From JAYSYM01 sp964543475 (lineage in GTDB: Bacteria > Bdellovibrionota > Bdellovibrionia > Bdellovibrionales > JAMPXM01), in contig CAZIYJ010000007.1 of assembly GCA_964543475.1 (NCBI GenBank), forward strand, positions 71,733-135,732: DNA of 64,000 bases, given 5' to 3'. Within the stretch, counting starts at the first letter, position 1; the number at the start of each line of letters is the position of its first letter. Under the pieces are notes generated by a model. That model saw nothing but the letters and a program-made list of their open reading frames with translations, had not been told where the DNA came from and did no database searches. Positions 8,213 to 16,746 of this stretch are shown piece by piece. Position numbers and translations under genes: made by a program.

Positions 8213-9559
8213 CTACTCGGCTGGGCCAACGTCGCCGTTTGTTTCCTTGCGAGGGCGACGGTCGTGGCGACGACGGCGATTTGGTCGATTTGGTCTAATT
8301 CGCGCACTTCGCTCCTCGCCCAACTGAGCGATCTCTGCTCGCGCTGCAGAATAAGCGTCGCGCCAGAACTGAAGTACTTCAGGCCCGTAAATATAATCCA
8401 CTTCTGCCATTCGCAGTGCGAGAGGGAAGCCTTCATTTTTCAACATTGCAAATTGTCTGCGTGGGCCGCGGCGTTTGAAATCAAGCCATCGCCCTAAGTA
8501 AGGAATAATTTCGAGCGCGCGGCTGACGGCGTTTTGTTCGTGATTAAACATTCCAAGTTCATCGCGCATCATGAGCCGAATGTTTTCGTCTTGTGCGAGT
8601 TGATCAGTTTGTTCGTGCGTCGGGTCTTCATTGATGGCTCGGAAATAAGAAAAAAGTAACCATGCAAAGAGATGAACCGTGTCGGCGCTACCTTCGGCCA
8701 ATCGATGAAACGAACGGAAGTTCTCAAAGAACGCCTCTTTTTTCGAGACATCTTGAAACAGTTTATGCCAACTCGGCAGGACATACTCGAGGACACCCAA
8801 GTCGAAAGCTTCTAACAATGCTAAGTCGGGCTGCTCGAGTCGAAGAATTTTTAAAATCTCTTCGCGCTTTCGCGGAAGAACTGACTTCACTAAACTTGAT
8901 GCATGAGTTTGCATGGCTGCACGCAACTCAGGATCAAGCGAGAACCCAGCTTTGTGCGCGAATCGAAGACCACGTAAAATTCTAATCGGATCTTCAATCA
9001 ACCGTTTGTTCGGATCACCGATCATTCTCAAGACACGCTTTTGAATGTCATCCATTCCTCCGACGTAATCTAAAATCTGATCTGCAATCGGATCATAAAA
9101 CAAAGCGTTGATCGTGAAGTCGCGACGTTTCGCATCTTCTTCTGGTTCACCGAAAATATTGTCACCCGATGGAAGAACCGCAGGTGGAGCAACTTGGTTC
9201 GATTCAAGCGTTTCATCTTCCGCACTTTCAAGTGCTGCGGCTCGCTCAGCCACTTCATCTTCAGTGAGATCGCGTCTAAATGTCGCAACTTCGAATTGTT
9301 GCTCATCTCGTTTGACTAAAACTAATCTGAAACGTTTTCCGATGATGAACGACATGTAAATCAATCGCTTCACTTGCGGAGGATGTGCCTTAGTTGCGAT
9401 GTCGTAATCTTTTGGATGAATATTCAAAAGAAGATCGCGCACACAGCCACCGACGAGATAACTCGTGAATCCGGCTTTTTGAAGAGCCTTGACGATTCCG
9501 TAAGCGTGCGGATCGATCCAGTCTTTATGAAGATGCGGGCGTTGCTTTATGACTTCCAA
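8213..9559 (-). CDS. pcnB: Poly(A) polymerase / CCA-adding-type nucleotidyltransferase
   Basis: A class II nucleotidyltransferase. The head has SYLVGGCVRDLLL followed by the catalytic DYD of HPKDYDIATKAHPPQVKRL, and IIGKRFRLVLV, which resembles PcnB more than Cca. KRRDFTINALFYDP and the RNA-binding neck DPNKRLIEDPIRILRGLRFAHKAGFSLD are intact. The C-terminus is a basic Arg-rich tail (about the last 30 residues), as in RNA-degrading poly(A) polymerases. A TTG start at 9559 fits best; no ATG lies nearby. Bacteria with one such gene may use it for CCA addition instead, so the exact activity is inferred. Confidence 0.8.
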   Translation of the reverse strand: MEVIKQRPHLHKDWIDPHAYGIVKALQKAGFTSYLVGGCVRDLLLNIHPKDYDIATKAHPPQVKRLIYMSFIIGKRFRLVLVKRDEQQFEVATFRRDLTEDEVAERAAALESAEDETLESNQVAPPAVLPSGDNIFGEPEEDAKRRDFTINALFYDPIADQILDYVGGMDDIQKRVLRMIGDPNKRLIEDPIRILRGLRFAHKAGFSLDPELRAAMQTHASSLVKSVLPRKREEILKILRLEQPDLALLEAFDLGVLEYVLPSWHKLFQDVSKKEAFFENFRSFHRLAEGSADTVHLFAWLLFSYFRAINEDPTHEQTDQLAQDENIRLMMRDELGMFNHEQNAVSRALEIIPYLGRWLDFKRRGPRRQFAMLKNEGFPLALRMAEVDYIYGPEVLQFWRDAYSAARAEIAQLGEERSARIRPNRPNRRRRHDRRPRKETNGDVGPAE

Positions 9560-9590
9560 CTAAGGTGCCTCTGTGTAAGAACTAAGCCTA

Positions 9591-10421
9591 ATGAGTTACC
9601 TCGATAACTTTAATTACTCAATCACAGGCTCACCAGAGCGGGCTCCAAAACTGGTGTTTTTACATGGTGTCATGGGCTTTGGTTTAAACTGGAGAACAGT
9701 CTCAAAGGCCTTCGATTCGCAGTTTCAATGCCTTGTTTATGATCAGAGAGGCCATGGTCGCTCATTTCACCCCGAAAACGGCTATGCGCCGAGCGATTAT
9801 GCTCAAGATTTAAAGCTTATTCTCGATGAACTAAAGTGGGAGAAGGTAAATCTCGTCGGCCATTCAATGGGCGGTCGGAACGCTCTTGAGTTTGCGCATC
9901 GCTTCCCATCTCGAGTCGAAAAACTGGTGATTGAAGATATTGGGCCGGTCATGCGCGAGACAGCAGCCGAGTCACTGATCACTTTGTTGAACTCAGTTCC
10001 TGTCCCATTCGAGAGTAAACGGTTAGCGAAAGAGTTCTTTGAAACAAAGTTTCTTGAGATCTTCAAAGCGCGACCTGACCGAGAGGGAATAGCTCAGTTT
10101 TTCTATGCGAACATCGTCGAAGATAAGCAGGGAAGAGCCGTCTGGAGATTCTCTGAAAAAGGGGTTCGCGAAAGTATTTTGGGCGGACGAACTCAAGATC
10201 GTTGGAGTGAAATCGAATCGCTTAAAATGCCTACTTTACTCGTCAGAGGCGAGCTTTCGCGTGATTTGCCGCGCGACCTTTTTGATGAGGTTTTACAGAG
10301 AAACCCAACTATCCAAGGCGTCGAGATCAAAGGTGCGGGTCACTGGGTCCATAGTGATCAACCGGAAGCTTTTATTGCGGCTCTTCGCGTGTTTTTGGGT
10401 GATGCTTCTTTGACTTCGTGA
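9591..10421 (+). CDS. Alpha/beta-fold hydrolase (YbfF-like esterase)
   Basis: A 276-residue cytoplasmic alpha/beta hydrolase. The oxyanion region is LHGVMGFGLNWRTV, the nucleophile elbow is GHSMGG (Ser about residue 94), and the catalytic His lies in GAGHWVH near the C-terminus; the acid is probably in the LLVRGELSRDL segment. Sequence style resembles the YbfF acyl-CoA esterase group, but the substrate is unknown. Divergent from pcnB with about 30 bases between starts, so the two promoters must overlap. Confidence 0.82.
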   Translation: MSYLDNFNYSITGSPERAPKLVFLHGVMGFGLNWRTVSKAFDSQFQCLVYDQRGHGRSFHPENGYAPSDYAQDLKLILDELKWEKVNLVGHSMGGRNALEFAHRFPSRVEKLVIEDIGPVMRETAAESLITLLNSVPVPFESKRLAKEFFETKFLEIFKARPDREGIAQFFYANIVEDKQGRAVWRFSEKGVRESILGGRTQDRWSEIESLKMPTLLVRGELSRDLPRDLFDEVLQRNPTIQGVEIKGAGHWVHSDQPEAFIAALRVFLGDASLTS

Positions 10422-10512
10422 GCCCAGATCAGATACATTTTTCTCGTTCAATGACCATAGGCGTTGCGCCCTCATAGGCGAATGTCGTCGCTTCTTAGTG
10501 GAGACCTTAATT

Positions 10513-12138
10513 TTGAAATTCTCAGAACTGCAGCTGCACCCACAACTAACCGCAGCGCTTGAAGCTTTAAAGTTTGAAACTTGTACACCTGTTCAGACCG
10601 CAACAATGCCTCACATTATTGAAGGCAAAGACATCGCGGGACTCGCGCAAACTGGAACCGGAAAAACTGCAGCCTTTTTACTTCCGTTAATGGAAAGAAT
10701 TCTTCGCGCACGTGATCTTGCTCACACAGAAGATGAAGCATTAAAAAAACGAGCGTTCCCTGATTGGCGCAGTAATCAATTTGTTCTGGTTCTTGTTCCG
10801 ACTCGTGAATTGTGTGAACAAGTTTATGAAAATGCAAAGTCACTTTCTGGAATGTCAGGCTTGAGAGCCGTTTCGATCTACGGCGGAGTTTCATACGAAA
10901 CTCAGAAAAAAGGTTTACGAGATGGTGTTGAGTTCATCATCGCAACACCTGGCCGATTCATCGATTTATACAAAGAGAATCTTGTTGATCTAAAAAATGT
11001 TCGCGCCATTGTTTTCGATGAAGCTGATCGCATGTTCGACATGGGTTTTAAAGAAGACATGAAGTTCTTGCTTCAGCGTGTTCCAAAAGAGCGTCAGTTC
11101 TTGGTCTTCAGTGCCACTTTAAACTTAGATGTCATGAACACTGCTTATCAATTTGGAGCAGATCCAATTGAAGTGAATGTCAGTCGTGATCAAGCGAAAG
11201 CAGAAAACGTCGAAGATCAGATTTTTCACATCGGACAAAACGAAAAACCTGCGCACCTTCTTTCGATTCTTCGTAAGCATAAGCCTCGTCAGGCGATTGT
11301 ATTTAGCAATTACAAAATGAATGTTCAGAGAATTGCTCAGTTCTTGTCTGATAACGGCGTACCTGCTGTGGGTATTTCGTCTTTGCTCACGCAGGCGCAG
11401 CGCAATCGCGTGATGGAGCAGTTCAAGGCTGAAAACGATAGTAACATCCTAGTTGCAACCGATGTTGCGGCTCGCGGTCTTGATATCAAGGGCGTTGATA
11501 TGGTTGTGAACTACGAATTGCCAGATGATGCTGAAAACTACGTTCACCGGATTGGTCGAACGGGAAGAGCGGGCGAAAAAGGTATCGCATTTAGTTTCGT
11601 TTCTGATCGCGATGTCGAAGCGCTTGGTCGCATAAATGAATATCTTAAGCACACTGTGCCGACGGCATGGTTGGATGAGGCTGATCTCGTGAAAGAATAT
11701 AAGCAAATGCCATCGGATCATGATGTGCGCGGAACTAAGTTTACTGGAACACCAAGAGAAGGCGGCGAAACTCGCGGACCACGCCCACCACGACAGGGTG
11801 GCGGCGGGGGCGATCGTAATCGCGGGCCAAGAAAAGAAAACCGTGAAGGCGGAAGACCTCAGCAATCAGCTGGTCAAGAGCGGGGCCCACGTCCGCAGCA
11901 AGCACAAAATGGCGAACGCCCGTCACGCCCAGGTGCGCGACCTGACAATCGCAATCGCGGACCTCAAGCTCAGCGCCAAGCGCAGGGAGCAAATGGTCAG
12001 AGCCACAAGGGTCAAAAGCCTAATCAGCGTGGTCCTCAAAACAAAAATCAAAGCCAAAGCCGACCAGGGCGCCCAATCCCTCGACAGAAATCAATCGGTC
12101 AAAAGGTATCGGGCTTCTTTAAAAAATTATTCTCTTAA
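10513..12138 (+). CDS. rhlE: DEAD-box ATP-dependent RNA helicase (RhlE-like)
   Basis: All helicase motifs are present: Q motif (FETCTPVQ), AQTGTGKT (I), PTRELC (Ia), GRFIDL (Ib), DEAD (II), SAT (III), ARGLDIKGVD (V) and HRIGRTGRAG (VI). The C-terminal 120 residues are a low-complexity Arg/Gly/Gln/Pro tail, likely RNA-binding. Such helicases remodel structured RNA in ribosome assembly or decay. The TTG at 10513 (giving MKFSELQLHPQL, the family N-terminus) is preferred over the GTG at 10498 because GGAG sits nine bases before it, overlapping that GTG. Confidence 0.9.
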   Translation: MKFSELQLHPQLTAALEALKFETCTPVQTATMPHIIEGKDIAGLAQTGTGKTAAFLLPLMERILRARDLAHTEDEALKKRAFPDWRSNQFVLVLVPTRELCEQVYENAKSLSGMSGLRAVSIYGGVSYETQKKGLRDGVEFIIATPGRFIDLYKENLVDLKNVRAIVFDEADRMFDMGFKEDMKFLLQRVPKERQFLVFSATLNLDVMNTAYQFGADPIEVNVSRDQAKAENVEDQIFHIGQNEKPAHLLSILRKHKPRQAIVFSNYKMNVQRIAQFLSDNGVPAVGISSLLTQAQRNRVMEQFKAENDSNILVATDVAARGLDIKGVDMVVNYELPDDAENYVHRIGRTGRAGEKGIAFSFVSDRDVEALGRINEYLKHTVPTAWLDEADLVKEYKQMPSDHDVRGTKFTGTPREGGETRGPRPPRQGGGGGDRNRGPRKENREGGRPQQSAGQERGPRPQQAQNGERPSRPGARPDNRNRGPQAQRQAQGANGQSHKGQKPNQRGPQNKNQSQSRPGRPIPRQKSIGQKVSGFFKKLFS

Positions 12139-12141
12139 TTA

Positions 12142-13527
12142 TTATAGGTCACAGTTTTGTGATGGAGTCTGGCCGCTGAAGTGTGCTTCAGCGTCTAGAT
12201 CAAGCTTCAACTTTCCGGCGCGGCAATTTCCCTGAAGAGTTTTTGCAACGTGCGCGAGATTCGCACGAACTGATGCGAAGTCTGAAGACGTGTACATCAT
12301 CCCTTTTACAAAAAGGTCTTTTACTGCAGGCTGATCGATCTGTTGATTGAGCATTAATAGACGCTGATAAGTGAGCGGACTGATGTGCGCAACGCTTTCG
12401 ATAAGACCGTTAGTGCGCGAGTGATTCATTCGCGATACTCCGCAGTCGTTATCCTTAAGAAGCATCTTCTTTACTTGAACTGCGCTTGATCCAAATGCAG
12501 CAATGTTTTTTGCAGAAGCTTTTTCAAATTTTAATCGCGGAAGTCCACGAGCATTTCGGTCGCTATTGTCGAAGTAAGCTAACTTCATCGTGTAGGCGAT
12601 GTTACCGAGACGATCTTCTTGGTTGAGCATGGTGTCGAGTACGATCATGTCAGCAAGATCTTTTAGCTGTTCCATTTTCTGAACGTTGCCAGCGGTGAAA
12701 TCACGGCCAACCATACTTTGAGCTGAAGTTGCACTTGTTAAGGCTTTGTAGACCAAGTTCTTCGCTTTGAAATTTACATAACGTGCTGGCTGGTTAGGTC
12801 CGCCATTGTAAAAATCTGAAGCGTAGCTTTCTTCTCCAGACGGATTGTCACTCAAAGCGCCATACGATTCGTCGAGGTTGTCGGTGAAAAGTTGGTCTTT
12901 CTTTTTTGTGATCGATTTGTTTTCGATGAATCCCAAGTAACTCTTCCAAGTTGTATGAATTGTGTCCGTTGGTTTTGTTTTAGAAATGGCAATCTGACCA
13001 ATTCGTGTGTGCTCCGCTAAGTCGAATGTGCGAAGAACAGTTGGCGGAACGTCTCCGGCTCCACCGAGAATGCGAGAGACGTGATAGTAAGAAAGAATTG
13101 AAGGAGTGTAGCTGCAGCTTGTGCTGTATTTATATTTCGCCTCTTTATCAAGTAAGTTAGATCCAACACTTGCAGTAGGCTTTTGCATAAAGCAGCTTCG
13201 AGCTTCTACATCAGCAGCCGTAGTGCCTGCTGGAAGAGAATAAAACTCAAGGCCCGGATTTGTGCTGTTTGTCTTTGGACAAACGGCAGCGTTAACTCCT
13301 CGAGTAAGCGCACAAAGTTCTAATTCTTTTTTGAGATCTTTTTCTGAGTACATTGCGCGGTTCAGCCGCTTTGGTATCACACAGATTTGAACAGTTTGTC
13401 CGGGTTCGTTAATCTGAATGAGTTGTTCACCGCGAGGAATTGACGGCGTTAGAGTCGCAAATGCTTGCAGCGGCATGACGCTAAAAGTGAGAGCTGACGC
13501 TGCTATTCGTACCATTAAATTAGCCAC
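12142..13527 (-). CDS. Secreted protein with atypical-kinase-like motifs
   Basis: About 461 residues beginning at a GTG (13527) five bases after GGAGG, with a signal peptide (MVRIAASALTFSVMPLQAFA). No named family is certain. The middle carries SRILGGAGDVPPTVLR (about 150-166), similar to the LG-x-VPPTV segment of FAM20/PI-kinase-like folds; then LDTMLNQEDRLGN (about 297-309), resembling a catalytic D-x-N-x-DR-x-x-N loop; then KDNDCG (about 358-363), in the place of a metal-binding D-x-G. The order matches atypical secretory kinases. Several Cys residues suit an oxidised compartment. It meets the helicase gene tail to tail. The kinase idea is inference. Confidence 0.6.
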   Translation of the reverse strand: MANLMVRIAASALTFSVMPLQAFATLTPSIPRGEQLIQINEPGQTVQICVIPKRLNRAMYSEKDLKKELELCALTRGVNAAVCPKTNSTNPGLEFYSLPAGTTAADVEARSCFMQKPTASVGSNLLDKEAKYKYSTSCSYTPSILSYYHVSRILGGAGDVPPTVLRTFDLAEHTRIGQIAISKTKPTDTIHTTWKSYLGFIENKSITKKKDQLFTDNLDESYGALSDNPSGEESYASDFYNGGPNQPARYVNFKAKNLVYKALTSATSAQSMVGRDFTAGNVQKMEQLKDLADMIVLDTMLNQEDRLGNIAYTMKLAYFDNSDRNARGLPRLKFEKASAKNIAAFGSSAVQVKKMLLKDNDCGVSRMNHSRTNGLIESVAHISPLTYQRLLMLNQQIDQPAVKDLFVKGMMYTSSDFASVRANLAHVAKTLQGNCRAGKLKLDLDAEAHFSGQTPSQNCDL

Positions 13528-13599
13528 TGAATCCTCCGGAAACAAAAAAAAGTGTTTAACCGCGAGTATCCAAGAGCAAATTCTATGTCAGCGTTGAGC

Positions 13600-13620
13600 T
13601 GCTTTAACCGATTATATCGC
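13600..13620 (-). promoter_or_regulatory. Candidate -10 element for the secreted kinase-like gene
   Basis: A perfect TATAAT on the minus strand (13611-13616) lies about 85 bases upstream of the GTG start. No good -35 hexamer is visible at the normal spacing, so the call is tentative. Confidence 0.35.
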
Positions 13621-13702
13621 ATTAGGAGGGGGTTTTTCGTCAGGGCTTTCACGGCCGACGAATTACGCCTTAGCACTGTAAAAGCCTTATACAGATTCGA
13701 AA

Positions 13703-14845
13703 TTACTGCATGATCATTTGAGCTGCGGTAGCAGCTTCGAGAGTCTCATCCCAATATCTGAAGTAAGACTCAGCAATACGGCGATCGGCCACCCGAGCGA
13801 GTAGCTCGTCATTTTTAGTAAGAGAGTTGCCGTTGATGTTGTGAGAGCCAGCTAAAACAAGTGCCTCTCGTGAAGTCGAACCATTGATGCTTGCATCGAT
13901 GGCGACTACTTTTGAATGAATCGAAGGGAGAATTGAAGTCTCTTGTTCGCCTTTGTAGCGAAGAATAATTTGGAGCGAACCAAGGATCGATTTTATGTTT
14001 ACGCCAGGTGATTTTTTATCTGGTTCATCGCGAGTCAAAACTTTTACGTCGCAACCTTGGCGAGCAAGTTCGGCAAGCCGCTGAGCCACCTCTTTACGAT
14101 CATCAAGAAAGCGTGACTGCATCAGCCGAATTTTTGAACCAGGGAGTTCACAACCCACTCGATTAAGAATCTCAAGAACCGGATCTGATTTTTTGCTTGG
14201 GAAGGTATACATCGCAGTAGCTGCTGTTGAGCCCTGAATTAACTTTGGCAAAGGAACTTTCGAAGACATTAAAGAGTTCCAGTAATTCAAAACACCTGAG
14301 TAAAGATTCGAGTCGCCGGCAAAGATGAGAAGATCATTATGATGCTTGGTCTGCGAATCAGTCCAATTTGCTGAAGTGCTCGCAACAACTCCCTTACGAC
14401 CATCACTGAGCTCAGAGAAAAGCATAAACTTATTGTGATTGATTGCCATCGCTCGGCAAGATCCGCCGAATATAAGGCTTGTACAAAACTTAAGACGGTC
14501 AGAGCCTAATCCGATTTTAAGAACATTTACTCCGCTACCTAGTATTTTTGCTTGTTTCTTCATTCCACCGTCGAGGACTCCGCGAACGTCGACTCCGCGA
14601 ACGTCGACTCCGCGAACCTTAGCGCGAATAAGAGCTTGTGCAATTGTCGGTCGATCAAATTGGTAAATTGAAAAACGAAGCGTTGACCCAGGTACTGCCT
14701 GATCAACCATCGAAATAAGTTCGTTTTCGATAGTCAGATTCGGTTGACCGCTAAATTTGGGAGTATTGAAAACGGCTTTCACAGTCTGAGCTGAAGCATG
14801 CGCAGTAGTTAAAATCAGAGCGAGGGCTAATACTAGTGTTCTCAT
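13703..14845 (-). CDS. Secreted phospholipase D-like protein
   Basis: A 380-residue protein with signal peptide (LVLALALILTTAHASA). Two HKD-type half sites are visible: INHNKFMLF...STSANWTDSQ in the first half and IHSKVVAID...AGSHNINGNSL in the second. This is the two-domain layout of PLD superfamily phosphodiesterases (phospholipases, nucleases). Export suggests a periplasmic or extracellular lipase or nuclease role. The first domain contains a small in-frame repeat, RGVDV-RGVDV-RGV, made by a 15-base tandem repeat (14576-14617). Alone in its transcription unit. Confidence 0.8.
   Translation of the reverse strand: MRTLVLALALILTTAHASAQTVKAVFNTPKFSGQPNLTIENELISMVDQAVPGSTLRFSIYQFDRPTIAQALIRAKVRGVDVRGVDVRGVLDGGMKKQAKILGSGVNVLKIGLGSDRLKFCTSLIFGGSCRAMAINHNKFMLFSELSDGRKGVVASTSANWTDSQTKHHNDLLIFAGDSNLYSGVLNYWNSLMSSKVPLPKLIQGSTAATAMYTFPSKKSDPVLEILNRVGCELPGSKIRLMQSRFLDDRKEVAQRLAELARQGCDVKVLTRDEPDKKSPGVNIKSILGSLQIILRYKGEQETSILPSIHSKVVAIDASINGSTSREALVLAGSHNINGNSLTKNDELLARVADRRIAESYFRYWDETLEAATAAQMIMQ
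14576..14617. repeat. 15-base tandem repeat inside the PLD-like gene
   Basis: Two full copies of GACTCCGCGAACGTC plus a third partial copy (first 12 bases). Each unit adds five residues (RGVDV on the coding strand), keeping the frame, between a helix and the following beta strand of the first PLD domain. Confidence 0.9.
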
Positions 14846-14937
14846 TACTTCTCCTGATCCCTTCTATATGCAAGCCGTGCCAGGGGATTATGGGGTGTTT
14901 TCAGCGGAGAACTTTTTGACAAGGGTCGAATTTAGGC

Positions 14938-14967
14938 AAAAAAAAGGATCTCTTTTGAGATCCTTTT
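14938..14967 (-). terminator. Rho-independent terminator after the 194-residue secreted protein gene
   Basis: GGATCTC/GAGATCC stem flanked by A and T runs, loop TTTT, with eight T residues on the minus strand. Being symmetrical, it may also end plus-strand transcripts. Confidence 0.88.
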
Positions 14968-14990
14968 CACCGGCCAATTGAGTGAGAGTT

Positions 14991-15575
14991 TTAGCTTGTT
15001 CTCTTCCAATTGAAGCTGCGGATAACTTCGTTACAGCCTTTGAGAGTCGACTGAAAGTTTTTAGTGTTGTCTCGGCAAGTGAGAATCACGGCTGATTTTT
15101 TTGCTTCATTCATGAAGATCACTTGGCGAAGCTGACGATTCGTCTTCTTGTTGAGAAGATCGATCACGTAACCTTGAGTTTTGTTTTGAGTAAAGGCTTT
15201 GCTTCCGAGTAAGTCGAAACCATACTTCGGATACTCACGCTGCCAACGAGAAACATACTTTTTTAGAGGAGTAGACTTTTCAAGTTTATCAACGCGAACT
15301 GTAAGAGTTCCGTTGCCGTCTTTGCTTTTCTCACTAGCGACGTGACGATAAACTGTTTCAATAAATTTATTGTCTGCTGGTATAGCAATTTGTTTAAAGC
15401 CAGTTCCCGCGGTCTTAATTTCATACCCAATCGGCGAGCGATAGACTCCAAGTTTAGGTGCCATCATCGCAGAACTTGAAGTTCCGGGAATTGGTGCAGC
15501 TTCAGCTAAAGTTGCAGTTAGAAGACCGCCGAAAAAACCCAAAAAAAGTGCGAACAAAAAGTATGTATTCTTCAT
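14991..15575 (-). CDS. Secreted protein of unknown function
   Basis: A 194-residue protein with a clear signal peptide (YFLFALFLGFFGGLLTATLAEA-AP). The mature part has an IGYEIKTAGTGFKQIAIP opening, a charged middle and a CRD..FQSTLKGCNEVIRSF ending with two Cys that could form a disulphide. The pattern resembles small periplasmic proteins that bind or report on envelope components, but I recognise no family. A strong terminator follows and an upstream gene starts 52 bases away. Confidence 0.65.
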   Translation of the reverse strand: MKNTYFLFALFLGFFGGLLTATLAEAAPIPGTSSSAMMAPKLGVYRSPIGYEIKTAGTGFKQIAIPADNKFIETVYRHVASEKSKDGNGTLTVRVDKLEKSTPLKKYVSRWQREYPKYGFDLLGSKAFTQNKTQGYVIDLLNKKTNRQLRQVIFMNEAKKSAVILTCRDNTKNFQSTLKGCNEVIRSFNWKRTS

Positions 15576-15627
15576 GAGGGTAGGCTAGCGCAGCAAGTCG
15601 TTGGCCGACAAGCATAAAACTAGGCCT

Positions 15628-16746
15628 CTAAAGAGCCTCAGTGATGCAGAACTTACTATTCACGAGCTCGTCTTTCATTTCGGCCAAATAGATCTGATTT
15701 CGACCACTTAAGTTCGATGTGAAGGCTAATTTTTTGCCATCAGGACTAAAGACTGGGGCACCTTCATCGGCTTTCGTTTGAGAGGCACGGCTCAGGCACT
15801 TTGTTTTCACACTGTATATAAAGAGATCTAGATTCCCATCGCCGCTGCGATCTGAACTAAAAACAATGTGTTCGCCATTTGGATGCCAGCTCGGTGAGAG
15901 GTGTCTTGCGATTTTTTCTGAGATTGCAACTCCGTGATTAAAAGGGACAGTACTCATCATGAGTTGTGAACCTTTGGGAACGATTTTTACCCAAATGATC
16001 TTTGCACCATCAGCAGAGAATTTTGGAGAATCAGATTCTCGATCACTGCTCACTTTTCTTGGTGAGCCACCGCTCAATGGATAAACCATAACGTCTGAGC
16101 GTTCTGCAGATACAGCCACAAAAACAATAACTCTGCCTTTAGAATCTAAAGCAAGCTCGGGTTGGCTTGCTTGACCGCGAAGGGAGTTCGGCAGAACGCG
16201 GCTAATATCTCTTCCATCTAAACGCGAGAGAAAAATGTCAAATTTTGCGTTCGCTTTGTTTGTTTCGACTGAAGCCGTTTGGGCGGTATATATTTTTTTT
16301 AGATTCTCAATAAAGACAGGATCATTTTTTAGAGAATCAGTCGTGCTCGCATAAAGGAGGCGAACACCATCGGGATGATAGACGGGAGAAGCGGCGTCGC
16401 CATCATGATAAGTGACTCTTCGTTCGCGAAGAGGGTTAAGTGTTAGTTCGTAAACTTGCGACTGAGTATGCTCTGGCCGTTCTCGGCTCGCGAATAAGAT
16501 TTTTACTCCGTCCCTTGAAAAGCTAGGCTGTTCGTTTTCACCTGCGAGTGTCACGGGTACGACTTTTAAATCGATTGATTTGCCTTCTTGATCAAGCATT
16601 CCCGTTATCAATGAAGTTTCAGTTTGCGCCGTGAGAGGCTGACTTCGCCCTGCAAACGGAAGTTCTTTTGCGGTCTTATCAACAAGCGGTTTCGAAGACT
16701 GGCAACTCAGTAAAGTGAGAGAGAAGATAACTAAAAATAACTTCAT
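15628..16746 (-). CDS. TolB-like beta-propeller lipoprotein
   Basis: A 372-residue lipoprotein (lipobox LLSC, Cys about 15). At least five WD40-like/TolB repeats are visible, each with the P-x-F/W-(S/H)-x-DG-x-x-(I/L) pattern: SFSRDGVKILFAS, VYHPDGVRLLYAS, KFSADGAKIIWVK, SWHPNGEHIVFSSDRSG and VFSPDGKKLAFTSN. A six-bladed propeller is likely, exposed in the periplasm or at the outer membrane, perhaps as a protein-interaction scaffold. The start overlaps the mutY stop by four bases (ATGA-type coupling), so the two are co-transcribed despite unrelated functions. Confidence 0.8.
   Translation of the reverse strand: MKLFLVIFSLTLLSCQSSKPLVDKTAKELPFAGRSQPLTAQTETSLITGMLDQEGKSIDLKVVPVTLAGENEQPSFSRDGVKILFASRERPEHTQSQVYELTLNPLRERRVTYHDGDAASPVYHPDGVRLLYASTTDSLKNDPVFIENLKKIYTAQTASVETNKANAKFDIFLSRLDGRDISRVLPNSLRGQASQPELALDSKGRVIVFVAVSAERSDVMVYPLSGGSPRKVSSDRESDSPKFSADGAKIIWVKIVPKGSQLMMSTVPFNHGVAISEKIARHLSPSWHPNGEHIVFSSDRSGDGNLDLFIYSVKTKCLSRASQTKADEGAPVFSPDGKKLAFTSNLSGRNQIYLAEMKDELVNSKFCITEAL

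Noticed and set aside
8111..8497. A 128-codon plus-strand frame overlapping tatA upstream region and pcnB
   Set aside because: It runs antisense to the strongly supported pcnB C-terminus, has no ribosome site and no family likeness; its length follows from the Arg/Gly-rich coding strand opposite.
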